Shown: positions 44,537 to 57,800 of the stretch, piece by piece
Layout: the number at the start of each line of letters is the position of its first letter
How positions within the stretch are numbered: the first letter of the stretch is position 1
Source of the DNA: Stenogyne calaminthoides
Taxonomy: Eukaryota; Streptophyta; Magnoliopsida; Lamiales; Lamiaceae
DNA: 64,000 bases
Assembly (NCBI GenBank): GCA_037126765.1
Contig: JBBCBC010000017.1
Location: 26,527,916-26,591,915 of the forward strand
Direction: 5' to 3'
Position numbers and translations under genes: made by a program
Notes under the pieces: generated by a model
What the model was told of the DNA's origin: nothing
The model's input: the letters and a program-made list of their open reading frames with translations, nothing else
Databases searched by the model: none

Positions 44537-46940
44537 ATGCCTTCTAAGAAACTTCCTATGTTCTCTGTTGAGAGCTATGACCTATGGAGACTGAGAATGC
44601 AGGTTCATCTGTATTCAAAACATGAAAGAATGTGGAGAGTGGTTTCTGAAGGACCATTCAAATTTACTGTTGTAAATCCCAGAATCACTGATACTTCCCA
44701 GGGATGAATTTCCTAAACCTGATGACCAACTGACTCCTGATGAGAGAAAGTTAGTCAATCTGGACTACATTGCTAAAGATACTTTGTATAGAACTATTGA
44801 TGATGGTGTTATGGGGATGATTTCTCCTTTGAAACCGCAAAAAGAAATATGGGACACACTTTTTTGTTATGTGTCAAGGCACATATCATATTAAGGAAAA
44901 CAAACTTTCTGTTGCTATTGGAAAGTTTGATGGCTTTGAAATGGAAGATGGTGAGTCCATTGACAAACTTGAGGTCAGATTCACTAGCATCATGAATGAT
45001 CTGAGTGCTCTTGGGAAAAGATACCCACAGAGAAAAGTGACACTGAAAATTCTTAGAGGATTGTCTAAGAAATGGGATATACATGCTGTGGTGATTGAAA
45101 ACACCAAAAATATTGATTCCATGTCATACCAACAAGTTTTCTCTGAACTGAAAGCTTATGAGTTTGTGATTGACAAGAAAACTAAGAAATCTGACAGCAA
45201 AGATGATTCTTCATCTAGCAAGAATGTGGCTTTTAAAGCCAAAGAGAAACCCTGTAAAGCTAGAGAGTCTGAAAACTCACTTGCTAGAAATCAGGATGAG
45301 CAAGAGGATAAGCTAGTACTGATGGCAAGGAGGTTTGAAAGACTCAATAGCAGATAGGAAAAATATAAGAAATACTACAGAAATCAAAGGTACAAGAGAA
45401 ACTTAGAAGCTGAGGACAAATTCACTGAGAAAAAAAAGGACCAGAAAGCTGAAGGATCCTCATCCAAGAAGAAGGACTCCAAGACCAAGGAGGAAAGTGA
45501 TCAGGATGATGATACCAACAGATGCTACAACTGTCAGAAGAAAGGTCACTTTCAATATGACTGTCCTGAGTTGAGTGCTAAAGAAAGAAAGGAGAGACAA
45601 GCGAGAGAGCGGGAAGATCTCCAAAGAAGAAAAGCTATGATTGCGAGAAGAGGAAGAACATTCGAAGAAGGTTCCGGTTTCTCGAGATGAGATTTTCTCG
45701 AACGATGATGATGATGATGATACGTCTTATGGCCGTGGAGGAGGTAAATTCTTCTATCTCTGTTGTTGCTCCTACACAAGCACATGAGTTCTCAAGTTCA
45801 ACCGTGAATGTGATAACTTTGACTCGATGGATTCGTTTGAGAATCTTATGAAGGACTATTACGTATTACAAGAAGCGCTCCATGAAACTCAAGAGCGAAC
45901 AAGGAACGGATTGCTTTGTGAATCAAGTGGAAAGACTCTAAAAATGTTGAGATCACTTCTCAATTGATGGGAACTCTTGATTTATTTGGATGTTACGAGA
46001 GTACAACTCTCGAGAAAAAAAGAGAAGGTGATAGAGATCCCGAATGGAAAATTAGAGAAATCCACTAAAGAGATCCAAACTTATCGTAACCGAAGTTCAA
46101 TGACCTCTTTGAGAAGCATGAAACTCTAAAGAAATGTGAGGATAGTCTTGCAGAGAAAGTTAGCTTTATTGAATTCTCGCATCTAAAGTAATAGATGAAA
46201 TTGAGTTATCAAAGACACAAGAACTATAAAAATTTGGATTGGGATACATTCGGGGAACCTCACAAGGTCTTGAATCTTTGCTTCTAGTAGCACCAAGACA
46301 TCTTTGTTAAACCAATCGATTTAATCTTCTTCTTGAAGAACAACCCGGAGTTTTAGACAAGGGTAAAGGACCTATGGTTTGAAAAATTTGAAGGTTAGAG
46401 AAGAAAGCCCAAACCTCGGGAAAAGGTTAGAAAACACGAAACACTCGGTAGGAAATTTTTCAAGCCAATACTTCAAAGCCTCGGGCTAAGAATACCAACT
46501 CAAGAGATCTCGCCTTGAACCATCGGGAGGAATTTTCGGAAGAAAAACACTCAACAGAGATATTCGAATCGAAAAAGACCAAGTCCTCGATTCTTGAAAG
46601 ACCCCAATTTCAAAGACAGCAACATAAACCCCACTTGTCTAAGAGTAAAGGTTTCACGAACCCAAGTCGAGAGACAGAGACCAATTTGCACCAAAGCTAA
46701 GGCACTTGAACAAAAAGCCTGAACCCAAGAAGAACTCTAAGACTCATGTTCATGCTAAGGCTGGCACTCATACACAAGGTACTGCCAAAGCACCTAGGGT
46801 AGTGAATGTGTATGTAGATATTTATGGGAGACAAATCGGCCACTCTAAAGTAATTAGAGTTATCAGCGATTTGGGTTCAAAAGGGTAAATTTAACTTTGG
46901 TAGGACCCTACACCAAATGGGTACCTAAAAAACCGATCTT
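44537..46940 (+). pseudogene. gag: gag of element III, multiply broken
   Basis: It keeps the ATG at 44537 (MPSKKLPMFSVESYDLW) that element II has lost. A deletion of about 11 bases near 44695 breaks the capsid region. A long intact stretch resumes at 44869 (YHIKENKLSVAIGKFDGF to RFERLNSR, stop TAG 45355-45357). The CCHC knuckle CYNCQKKGHFQYDC is at about 45523-45565. From about 45600 to 46900 the sequence departs from element II mostly where element II has CTG or CAG, scrambling the frame of the coiled-coil tail. The WVPK end is recognisable at about 46918. Confidence 0.85.
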
Positions 46941-49831
46941 TTTTCGAGTAAAGGAAAAGGGAATTGAAATTTGAATGAATACAACATAAGACCGATGAGT
47001 GGAAATGAATTGGCTTTTCTTTGTATGGTATCGGACGGTGGATGTTCAAGACATATGACATGATATAAGCAACTACTCACTGACTATGTTGAGCAAAAAG
47101 GTCCTCAGATCACATTTGGAGACAACTCAAAAGGACAAACTGAGGGATATGGAACACTTGAAGTTGATTCTGTTCATATCCATGGTATTTCATATGTGTC
47201 TGGTTTAAAGCATAACTTGCTTTCTATCAGTCAATTCTGTGACAAAGGATTCAGTGTTGAGTTCTCAAAGAACTTATGTTATGTGAAAGACAATACTTCA
47301 AAGAAAATTTTACTGACTGGTACTAGAAAAGGAAATGTGTATCTTGCTGATTGGAAATTATCTCCTAAAGATACATGTTTGGTTGCAAAAAGTTCCACTG
47401 ATACCAGTTGGTTGTGGCACAAAAGACTGAATCACTTAAACTTTAAAACTCTGAACAAACTTGCAAGATTAGCACTTGTGAGGGGATTACCAAATGAAGT
47501 GTTCAGTAAAGATCATGTTTGTGATGCCTGTCAGAAAGGAAAACAAATCAGAGCATCTTTCAAAAGAAAAGTAGATGTTTCTACTGACAGAATACTGTAA
47601 CTGTTACATATGGATCTCTTTGGTCCAGTAACACCTGTAAGCACAAATGGCAGGAAATATACACTTGTGGTAGTTGATGACTACTCTAGATACACATGGG
47701 TCATATTCTTACTTAGTAAGAAGGAGACTCAGACAAAACTGCCAGAAATGCTGAAAAGGCTCAGTACTGAAAAGGAGACTCAGACAAAATTGCCAGCAAA
47801 TGGAATAACCCATGAAACATCAGCTGCAAGGACCCCACAATAGAATGGTGTTGCTGAAAGAAGAAATAGGACTCTGAAAGAAGCTGCAAGAACAATGATT
47901 GCTGAAGCTGATATTCCTAAGAGATTTTGGGCTGAAGCTATCAACACTGCATGCTACTCTCATAACAAATCCATGCTAACCAAGAATCAAGGAAAAACTC
48001 CATATGAGTTGTGGAATGAAAGGAAGCCTCTTGTTTCTTTCTTTCGTGTGTTTGGTTGCAAGTGTTTCATACACAATAATGGTAAAGATCAGTTGAAAAC
48101 TTTTGATAGCAAAGCTGATGAAGGGATATTCTTATGATATTCTGAAGTCAGTAAAGCCTTCAGAGTTTACAACTGTAGGACTCTTATTGTGGAAGAAACA
48201 CCTCATGTTGTTTTTGATGAATCTACTTGTGTTCAGAAGAAACAGGAACATGACTCAGGAGAACTGACCAAGAGAATCACCAGACTTAGCCTGAAAAAGA
48301 AATCCTCTGAACATGAAAAGAAGAAGTCAATCACTTTCTATGAATGGAGTGAATCAGACTCAGAAAAAGAAATTCAGGATGAAAAAACTCAGGATGGTGA
48401 GACTCAGGATGAAAATTCTTCACTGAAGGAAAACCAACACACTGAAGCTGACCAATCTGAACATACACCAGTTCAGACTCAGGTATGTAATGCCGATGAA
48501 GATGTGGTCACAGCTGAGGCAAACTCTGAATCTATCAACTAAGGGGGAACAAATGTCTCTGACAATGTTCTGAATGGAATTTCCCCCGAGGAAGATGATT
48601 CCCTTTCTCCTTTTCTGTTATTCCCTGAATTTGATGAACTGCCTGAACCTAACATTTCTGATGTTGAGGACACTACTGAAGGGGGAACATCCCGGAGAAA
48701 ATGGTTGGATAGCCATCCTACAAATCAGATTGTGGGTGATCTATAAGAAGGAGTAAAGACAAGACGGTTCCATGGTGAAAGTGCTTTATTCTGTTGTTTT
48801 CTATCAGAAAAGGAACCTCTACTGAGATTGAAGAAGCTCTACAAGACTCATTCTGGATTGTTGCTATGCAAGAAGAATTGAATCGGTTCACAAGGAATGA
48901 AGTTTGGGAGCTAGTGGACAGACTTAAAAGGCACAATGTGATTGGAACTAAGTGGGTGTTCAAGAATAAGAGAGATGAAAACAACAACATTGTGAGAAAC
49001 AAGGCAAGGCTAGTTGCACAAGGAAGGAATATTCATCAATCAAGCAAAATACACCAGAGATCTGATTGCAATGTATGGAGTATAGAATTGCAATGCAGTT
49101 AGAATTCCCATGAATACTAACTACAAGATGGATCCTGATCCTAAAGGCAAATCAGTAAATCACACTAATTATAGAGGGATCATTGGATCACTGCTTTATC
49201 TCACAGCAAGTAGGCCTGATATAACATTTGCTGTTGGGATATGTGCAAGATACCAAGATAATCCTAAGGCTAGTCACATGGAGACTGCCAAAAAGATTCT
49301 GAAATATCTTAAAGGCACTGTGAATAGAGGATTATGATATCCAGCTGATGATAACCTTGAATTAACTGGTTATTCAGATGCTGATTATGGAGGATGTAGA
49401 ATTGACAGGAAGTCTACCACAGGAACTTGTCAATTTCTTGGAAGTAAACTGATATCATGGTTTTCAAAGAAACAAACCTCAGTAGCAACCAGTACTACTG
49501 AAGCTGAATACATGGCTGCAGGAAGCTGTTGTGCATAGATTCTTTGGCTCAGACAACAATTGAGGGATTATAAGATTATAGCCAATGAAGTACCTATATT
49601 TTGTGATAATAATAGTGCAATTGCTATTACACAAAATCCTGTATTGCACACCAGATGTAAGCATGTTGATATCAGACATCACTTCATCAGAGATCATGTT
49701 GAGAAGAAAGACATCAGAATGGAGAAATTCATACTGATAAACAGAGAGCTGATATCTTGACTAAACCTTTGACTGAATCAAGATTTCAGGAACTATCAGT
49801 TGAATTAGGTATGTTGGATCCAGGTGAATAA
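46941..49831 (+). pseudogene. pol: pol of element III, integrase and RT cores deleted
   Basis: Protease reads DGG instead of DSG near 47034, then a TGA and a good stretch (SKGQTEGYGTLEVDSVHIHG, SGLKHNLLSISQFCDKGF). The integrase zinc-binding part (LWHKRLNHLNF...CDACQKGK) is intact, ending at TAA 47598-47600. In the integrase core the segment with the second catalytic Asp is missing (junction near 47775-47800, next to a repeated GAGACTCAGACAAAA). The last Glu region (NGVAERRNRTL) survives after a TAG. In RT, text jumps from LVAQG (49018) to the region after YVDD. About 500 bp present in element II (17533-18036) are absent, with AAGG shared at the junction. RNase H (YSDADYGGCRIDRKS, TEAEYMA, FCDNNSA) remains. 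Ends at TAA 49829-49831. Confidence 0.9.
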
Positions 49832-50448
49832 AGCAAATCTGAAAAATTGAAGGTTTTCAGATGCATGAAGTTTTCTCAGGTTTTTACTGAAAAACTCAGG
49901 ATAAAATTGAGAGTCCTGAACACTGAGTCTTGGGAAACTCAGTTATCCTGAAGTTCAGTACTCAGTATTATACTGACATTTTATCAAGGTCAAAACTCAA
50001 TAAGACTGATGGAGAAAATTAGTCTGAAGAAGTATTTACTCATGCACCACATTTATTGTCTATCTGAATCTCAGTAATAATTGGCAATAAATGACAAAAC
50101 ACCTGAAGAAATAATTGGGCGGGACCTTTGAAATTCTCGAGGAAAGTCAATGGTCTGCAAGAACAGTAATTAAATGCACTATTCATTAATCACCAATATG
50201 AATAAATTGGCGGCTAAGTACTTGCGAAACCATCCTTTCAAATACCATTTTTAGTTGGTTTTTAATCTTGACCGTCAAAACCTTCATCTACGCAATTTTC
50301 CATAAATCAAAATCCTATATCCATTACAAAGACTCCATTCAAGCCCTATTTCAAAAAGGCCTCCGTCTTCACAAACCCTCTGCTTCAAAACCTTTGATTA
50401 CCCAGAAATCTCTTATCTAAAAAATCCTTCACTCAAAATCACCAAAAA
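49832..50448 (+). other. Spacer between pol and third coding region, element III
   Basis: Matches the spacer of element II (18832-19429) and has no ORF of note. Confidence 0.6.
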
Positions 50449-53400
50449 ATGACACTCTCTATATACGACAAACTCGCCATTTCCAACAAACCATGGTACG
50501 AAATGTTGTTTCTCTGGAAAGCACATCTAATGCACCTCACGAGGAGGAGGCGTTGCATATGATTCGTATGGCAAAGCTTACTTGTCTGGTCGCAAATCAA
50601 CCAGATGCTGAATATGCCAAGGAGGTAATTGAGTTTGTTTCTAATATGCAATTGGATGATGAAAATTGCATAGAGTCTAAGATTACGGTGTTGCATTTGG
50701 AACATAGTACAAAATATGTGGATTTTGTTAGGGAATTATATATTATTCCTAAGAATCTAAATGACATATATGAGTTAAGTGATAGAGGTGAAGACCCTAC
50801 GGTATACATGATGGGTAGGGAACAAGAGTATTTGGATAAAATTACTGAGCATCCGGTAAAGTTTGACGCTACTTTGAATAAGAGGCATTTGAAGCCTAAA
50901 TATCGAGTATTGTTAGATATTGTAAGCAAATGCATCATGAGTAGATCTGGTAGTTTTGAACAGATAAGCACGCCTAAGTTAAGGCTAATGGAGGCGATTG
51001 AAGATTCACCTACTACGACATTCCATTGGTTGCACTATTTGATCAAGGTGGTGAGTGATCAAGCCAAACAAATTCGGAAGGTGAATGGCTCAGAGTTATC
51101 AAGGAAAAATTCTACATGCAACCAAGATTGCATTTATCTTGGAAACGCGTCTTGAGAAGAAAGAGGAGGATTTTTTTGCCGATTCCACTTCCTTTCCAAA
51201 GTCAAAAATCATGTTCAAACCAACGAAGAAGACTTTGAGAGGAAAGAAAGAGAAAAACACCGAGTCTCGGGGAGGAGACCGCGAAAAGGAAATCGAGGAA
51301 GATACAACGATTGGTGGAGCAAGTCGGGAAACAAAGAGAACTTCTCGAAATCCACCGAGACAACTAATGAAGAAGCCAAACAAGCTACGGAAAGCCCCGA
51401 TGCAAATTAAAAAGAGAAAGGTGAGAAATCGAAGAAGAAAGAAAAGCTGGCTCCTCGAGGCGCGAAGGCTTCAAATAATTACGGAAAATGAGGCCAGTGA
51501 AACTGAAGAAACTCAACCTAAAGGCCAGCAAGGGTTGAAATCTCCACTTCGGGTTCTTGCTCAGGTAGTGACAAATGTGCGGGAGCAAGAAACCGAGGAG
51601 CGTGTTTTCTCGAGGTACTTGAAACATCTCTCGAAGCTCGGACAAAATCTCTCTCGGGAAATCTTCAAGGGACCTCGGATCTCTCATGAAGAAATACCGG
51701 TATGAGACTTGAGATCGATCCGAACCTCGTGAATTCTTTGAACTTGGATATCTTTCAATGAACCTTTTCTTGATCCATCAAGCCTTTGGTACTTGTACAA
51801 TCTGAGCAAAATGACTCTGAAAAGCCCAAGATTGAAGAAGGGAGAAGCCGAAGAGACTGAATGGCGGAGCAAGGGGGAACAGTTCATCCTGGACTGATAC
51901 CCTGAGCTAAATGCTTATCCTGACCTTTAGGATATGCTCTTCAGGCTCAGAACGACAGTATACATCCTGAATCGACACTTGGAAATCTTTGAACATCGCG
52001 ATCATTCAGAGGAGAAGAGGGGTGGAATCTTTGAGGCAATGGCCCTAATCAATTCTCGAGCTTCGTAAAGATAAAGCTCGGGATGAAAGTCTGGCGACTT
52101 TGATGAATTGGTGAAAAAAGAAGTTATTTGAAAGGAAAGATCTTGAAAAAATGGATGCATCAAGTTCTCATGATCATAACAAAGATGGAGAAGGGAGGTG
52201 ATGCAGAAAGGCAATCTGAGGGGGAGAAGGAACCTCGACATGATCTTTGGGAAACAAAAAGAGACTGAAAGTCAGATAGAGAAGGACACTGATGCTTCAC
52301 AGACTGATATCACACATCCTCAGACTGAAGTTAGCACTCTTCAGGTATCTTTTGGCACTATTATACATTATGCCAAAGCTACCGCAGATTCTATCTTTAA
52401 ATGTTATGTATGATATGCGATCGAGGCTCAATTGGAGCAACAAATTTCGATTGGAGACAATTGTTTTGCCTCGTAAATTGATTTGATCCTATCTGGATAA
52501 ATTGGAGAAGGTGGTGCCAATGGTGGAGAAAGTGACTCAAATTGAAGAAACCTTGGCAAGCCAATCTCAAAAGCTGGAAAATCTGAGTTCATCTTCAGAC
52601 ATGCTGCAACTACAAACAACTCTTGCAGATAAAATGACTACTTTGGAAGGAAAGATTGATGTAGTCAAAACTGAGCTCAATGCAGAGATGGAGCAAAGGT
52701 ATCAAACCAGAATTGCTTACCTTGAAGCTAAACTGATTGAGAAGAATGATCAGATAATCAAGACAGATGTTGAAGAAATGGGCTCCCTGCTCATGACCAA
52801 GATGACAGACATGATGCATGAAGTGTTCTCAAAGCAGTTTGCTCCACTCGCAGATGAATTCTCAATGGCAAAAACTTACATGATGAGGCTAGAGGATGAG
52901 CATGATCAGTTGGCAGGGGCAGTACGCAGTATGGGCAAGGAGCAATACTATATGGATACTGCACTGACTCAACTACTCCCAAGGTATGGTGCCAAAAAGG
53001 AGGAAAGGCTTGGTGGCATATTAAGTGAGTTGTTGGCACAAACCTTGGAGAGAAAGACTCAAAAAGAAGTTGAAGGAAAAGAAAATTGTGGATGCCTTAA
53101 GTGAGATTGAAGCCACTGAGAAACTGAAGTTCAAAGAAGCAGAAAAATCTACCTTCACTCAAACATCTGAGCAAACCATTCAGGAAGTAATTGGTGAAAA
53201 ACTGAGTGATAGAAGGATGATTGAGACAAGCAAAACCAGTGAAGAGCAAGTCAGACCTGAAAAGAGAAAGGTTGTTGCATTCGTGGAACAAGAAAAGAAG
53301 AAAAGAGCTAAAGTTTCAAAACCTACTCAGAGGAAGTTGATAATGGAATTTGAAGAATCTGAGGAAGAAGCTGAAAAGAAAGAAACTGAAACTCAGAAAG

Positions 53401-53999
53401 AAGTCTTCGATACCAAGAAAACTCTGAAAGTTCTTCAGATTGAAAAAGAGAAGAAGACTGCTGCTTCAGTTTCAGGTGTTCCACTGATCAGGAAGAAGAA
53501 AGAAGAAGAGCAGAAAAGAAGAGGTGGTTTTAAAAAGTTTTTAAGCAAAAGGAGGGGTACGGAAAAGACTCAGAAGTGGCCGCACATTGACAAGTGGATG
53601 CCTATACAGTTCAATGATGCATGGGAAGAGATCAAGAGAACCTTCTGGTTCTATTATGAGATTCTGAGAGAATGGAGGGGGAGCAGCTCGGATAAGAATG
53701 AAGCCTTCATTGAGTACTTACTGACATTCTATCCTAAATACCTGCAAAGTTGGATCAACAAGGCAGATGAAGGAAACACGCAGATAGTAGCCCCTGGTCC
53801 ATACATGTACCCAACTCCTAGGTTTGAGAATGGCTATGTGAATGAAGCAGCCATTTCTCAGGAAATAGCCCAGTATGCCATCCAGCTAGGCCTAACAGGA
53901 AACAACCCTGATATCATCAAGGCAAGGGATGAACTGAAGAAGAGATACTACCGGATGTTCAACCTGGAAATGCCAGAGGATGAAGTGGAAGAAGACTGA
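50449..53999 (+). pseudogene. Third coding region of element III, broken
   Basis: The ATG at 50449 (MTLSIYDKLAISNKPWYE) loses frame after about 15 codons by one base. The N-terminal domain is then readable from 50493 (EEEALHMIRMAKLTCLV, YAKEVIEFVSNMQLDDEN, KLRLMEAIEDSP). It contains an extra 15-residue segment (VLHLEHSTKYV region) relative to element II. The E/K linker and the KGEAEETEW block (51840-52190) are badly scrambled where CTG/CAG would be expected. The coiled coil (52502-53090) and the basic tract plus C-terminal domain (53100-53999: DKWMPIQFNDAWEEIKRTFW, EAFIEYLLTFYPKYLQ) are well preserved. Same protein as in elements I and II. Confidence 0.85.
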
Positions 54000-54246
54000 A
54001 GACTTTGTTCTTCTGATTTATTTTTGATTTTCATTGTAATCTGTACTTATCCTATATCAATGAAATTTTTATCTTTATGCTCAAAAGATAATATCTCATT
54101 ATCTTTTTACATGTCTTTAATTACTTGATATGCCAGATTGTTTAGAAAATTGTTGGGTGAAATACCATTTGGTTTGTAATAGATAAACTGAAACCTAAGG
54201 ATAGGTTAGGTTTTCTTAAATGTAACAAGATGGTTTTGGCATCATC

Positions 54247-54260
54247 AAAAAGGGGGAAAT
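54247..54260 (+). promoter_or_regulatory. Polypurine tract of element III
   Basis: AAAAAGGGGGAAAT immediately before the 3' LTR, identical to element I. Confidence 0.85.
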
Positions 54261-56221
54261 TGTTGGGAGATGAATTTAATAAAGAAGTTTTGATTAGATC
54301 CCAAAAACCCCTAAGTATGGCATGTTCAAGATAATCTTGATAGTCTGAGTCAGGTTTCAGCATAGATTGTTCAGGAAGATATCTGCACAATGTATAGTTA
54401 GCAGATATAGATCATGTTAGATCTTGAAGTTACTGAAGAACTCAGAAGGTACTGAGTAACTAAAGAATCAGTAGAACTGAATGTTCAAAAAGGTACTGAA
54501 GATGCTGAAGAAATGAAGACTCAGATATTACTGAAGACTCAAGAAGTTTGTCAAGACATCAAGACTCAAGAAGTTGTCAAGACATGAAGACTCAGTAAGT
54601 TGGGTCAAGACATCAAGACTCAAGAAGTTCTTTGAAGACATCAAGACTCGAAGAGTTATGAAGACTCAAGAAGATATCGAATACTCAAGATCACCGAATG
54701 TTCGGAGGCACCAATAATATCTATCTGAAGACTACAAAACTGAGAAAAACGCACATGTTTAGAAAAATAGATATTGCCCAAAACATTCTAGTGCAGACAA
54801 AAGGAACTAAGTCTAAGTGTTGTTTAAGGTTGTCTCATTCAGAGAGATTGAGCAAAAAGAGCCGTTTTATTTGTCTACATTCACTGAAGACAAGAACCAA
54901 TCGAAGAAGACAACATCAGACTTCACCGATAATCGAAAAGCGACAGACCCGAATTATGTCGGAAGAGTACTAAGTTCGCATCGCAAAAATTGGTGATTGG
55001 CTACATGACTGCATATTTCCTAAAACATGCAAGGGAGTGTTCAAACCCTAAAAATAGCCGTTCATCAAACACTAGAAGAGGAAACTCATAAAGCTATCTC
55101 TTCCAACAGATAGTTTTTCAAAGAGTGACATTGGTGAAGTTGCCTATAAATACCAGTGACCCTTTACATTGAGAGGTTACGGGAAATCTCAAAGCAACTC
55201 AAGAGCTCATTCGTATTATTGCAAATTGAAGCACTCGAAAACCCTAGAATTTCCCAAGTGTTTCATATTGGAGAGAGTTCACTATTCTAAGCCTAAATTG
55301 ATAGATATATCCAAAGCTTAGAAGAGATATCCTAGCCTTTGCATTAGTTCTTATTGTAAAGGATATCTCACCCTAGTTGGAAACCAACCCAAAATACAAA
55401 CCCTTTATTAAGGTAGTTTGTGTGTGTTTTGTTGGTGAGTTAGAGTTGTAAAGAGTGAGTAAGCTACGATTGAGTTAAATTAAGTAAAAACTCTAGAGAA
55501 GAAGTTAGTAAGCTACTTGTGGTAGTCGAACACTTGTGTGTGTTTGAGTTAGTAATGTGACAATGAGTCGGCCCGAAAAAACTCAAGGTAGAAAAGTGAG
55601 TGTTTATAGTGAGTTAGCCTGAAAGCTTTAGGAAGTGGTTAAGAAATTTCTCTGAAGATCAGAGAGAGTGGACGTAGGAGCTTGAGTCTCTGAACCACTA
55701 TAATTGTTGTGTTGTTTGCTTTCTGTACTGCATTTTATCTATTACATGTTTTTCATTGAAAGCATATTTCATCGATATTCGGGTTGGAACCAATCATTTG
55801 AAGTGCATAAAATTGGTCTGACCTTAATCCTTTTTTTTTTATTAAAGGAAGAAGATATTTCAGCAAAGCTAAAACGAGTATAAACTTAGGGCCAACCATT
55901 TCGCACACTTGAGTAGCTAGAACAGATAGTTACCAAACTGAACTAACTCTACTGAGTTTTCAGTAAGATAATTATCTGATCCAAACTCCTCAGGATCTCT
56001 GATAAATTTAGGATCAGTTGGGCTAATCTGAAGCTTCTGAAAGCAGCTCTGGATCATCGTCTCAGTAGACTTTGACTCAGGGCAATCCGTGCTTCTCAGG
56101 ACAAAAATATCAGGATAACCTGACCCATCTGACCTCAGTGAAGAAAAAGTTTGAAAAATCACTGAACACGTGTATTACCCCCCCCATACACGTGTGAGAC
56201 TCGTTAGCACCGGGACCAACA
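54261..56221 (+). repeat. 3' LTR of element III (1961 bp)
   Basis: TGTTGGGAGATG to GGGACCAACA, followed by GAAGG. TATA 55145-55152, stem-loop 55668-55698, hairpin 56166-56195. Patches at 54550-54970, 55470-55620 and 55760-55840 show CTG/CAG-to-CG changes. Confidence 0.93.
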
Positions 56222-56230
56222 GAAGGATAT

Positions 56231-57790
56231 TGTTAGGATATTTTAGTTTTGATGAATTATGCCAAAACATTATCAACTTGTGTTTTTGAAGTTAATCTAC
56301 AGATAACAAGTTGAGGGGGAACGAGAGAACAAGTTAAGGGGGAACTCATAAAATCAGACGAAGATGATCGAGATCAGATGAGTAGGATGAGTTCCGAGTT
56401 AACTGATGAGCTGAACAAGAAGAAACATGCAGATTTTTTAAGAAGAAATGTTGATGCAAATCGATCTTTTGTCTTGATGTAGTTCGCGATGCAATCTGGT
56501 GACGATCTTTCTTGACGGATCTGGTTGGCGATGTTCTTGACGAGTCTGTGACCGAGATCTTCTTGACGAATCTGGTGACGGATCTGGTGACTGATATTCT
56601 TGACAGTGCGGTGACGTCAATCTTCTTGACCCGGATCTGGTGACGATCTTCTTGACCGGATCTGGTGACTGATGTTCTTAACGAGTCTGGTGACTGATCT
56701 TCTTGACGGATGGTTGACGATCTTCTTGACCGGATCTTTCTTGACTGATGTTGTCTTGATCGATCTCTTTGTCTTGATCGATCGAGGAGACCAATCTGCA
56801 GATTGTTCTCTGGACCCGAAATCTGCCAGACGGATTCTGCGGACGAAATCTGCATACGGATCAAGCGACCGGAATCGGAAGAAGCTAAACAAGTAATAAG
56901 GCGATTTGAAATCGGATCAGATTAGACCCAAAAGCGGTGACCAATAAGAAGACAACACACGTATTGATGTGACATAAAAGTCGCAAGGAAAAGTGCAAAA
57001 GGACAAAGAAAAATTTGGAAGTTATTAGTATGGATTTGAATATTACTTTCCAACGGTAATATTTAAATCCACACTATAAATACATTGCACTATCTCAAAA
57101 AAGAAGATAATGGAGGATCCGCAAAGTGAAATTAAAGCCAAATATTCAAGCAACTCCATTCATAGAACACAGAGCAAGAAATACACACATATATTCAAAA
57201 GTGTTCTACCCTAGATCTAAGCACAAATGCTATATCCTAAGCTTAGAGAAATTTTTCCATCCTTAGCATTGAGGCTAAACAAATGTAAGGGAAAATCTCA
57301 ACCTAGTTGGAAACCAAACAAACCTTACCCAAATCAGTCTGTTAAGTTTGTAGGTGAGTGTGAACTCGGTAAACATCTAGCAATCCCGAAAGGGGGGGTA
57401 GGCGATCCCGTGAGGGTGATAAGTCTCGTTTGAGTGAAAACTCGGTAAACATCTGTTGGTTAAGTTGGTTCCCCGTGAAGGGAAGAGTGGATGTAGGACG
57501 AGTTGTCCGAACCACTATAAAATCGTGTGTTCTTTACTGCTTTATGCTCTTACTTGCCATATGCATTCGATTATAAGCAAAACAACACACATGAGCTTAA
57601 AACGAAAAAATCTGTAATCACTCTGCCCTCTCCCCTGTTTTTATATGCATCGCACGACATGTTTTCTTCCGCACGCGCAAATGGGTTTTTCGACATCAAA
57701 ATCGGGACCATCAATTGGTATCACAGCTTTGATAGATTCAGCAGTTATCAGCTCAGCTGGTGATCCTACTTTAGCAGATTTCCTCATATC
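56231..57790 (+). mobile_element. Truncated LTR retrotransposon: LTR, PBS and short internal piece
   Basis: An LTR (56231-57713) starts TGTTAGGATATTTTAG and ends GGGACCATCA. It is closely related to the solo LTR at 6764-8347. It is followed by TGGTATCACAGC (57716-57727), a one-base variant of the initiator-Met PBS, so this is a 5' LTR with its internal start rather than a solo LTR. Similarity to element sequence stops near 57790; the rest has been lost. U3 contains a GACGGATCTGGTGACGATC-type tandem tract (about 56470-56730). Stem-loop 57487-57515. It starts only four bases after the target duplication of element III. Confidence 0.85.
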
Positions 57791-57800
57791 GAAATCAAAT

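Larger units (their letters stand above)
42306..56221 (+). mobile_element. SIRE-like Ty1/copia retrotransposon III, full length but internally deleted (13,916 bp)
   Basis: Exact target duplications GAAGG are at 42301-42305 and 56222-56226. LTRs are 42306-44412 and 54261-56221. By eye the first 200 aligned LTR bases show about five differences, so it looks younger than element II. Yet gag, pol and the third region carry many more breaks, including loss of the RT core. Many of these are in patches where CTG and CAG have become CG-like forms, which may be assembly error. The true deletions make it non-autonomous. Confidence 0.94.

Noticed and set aside
56231..57713. Solo LTR
   Set aside because: A primer-binding-site variant and internal sequence follow its 3' end, and no matching 5-bp duplication was found, so it is a truncated element.
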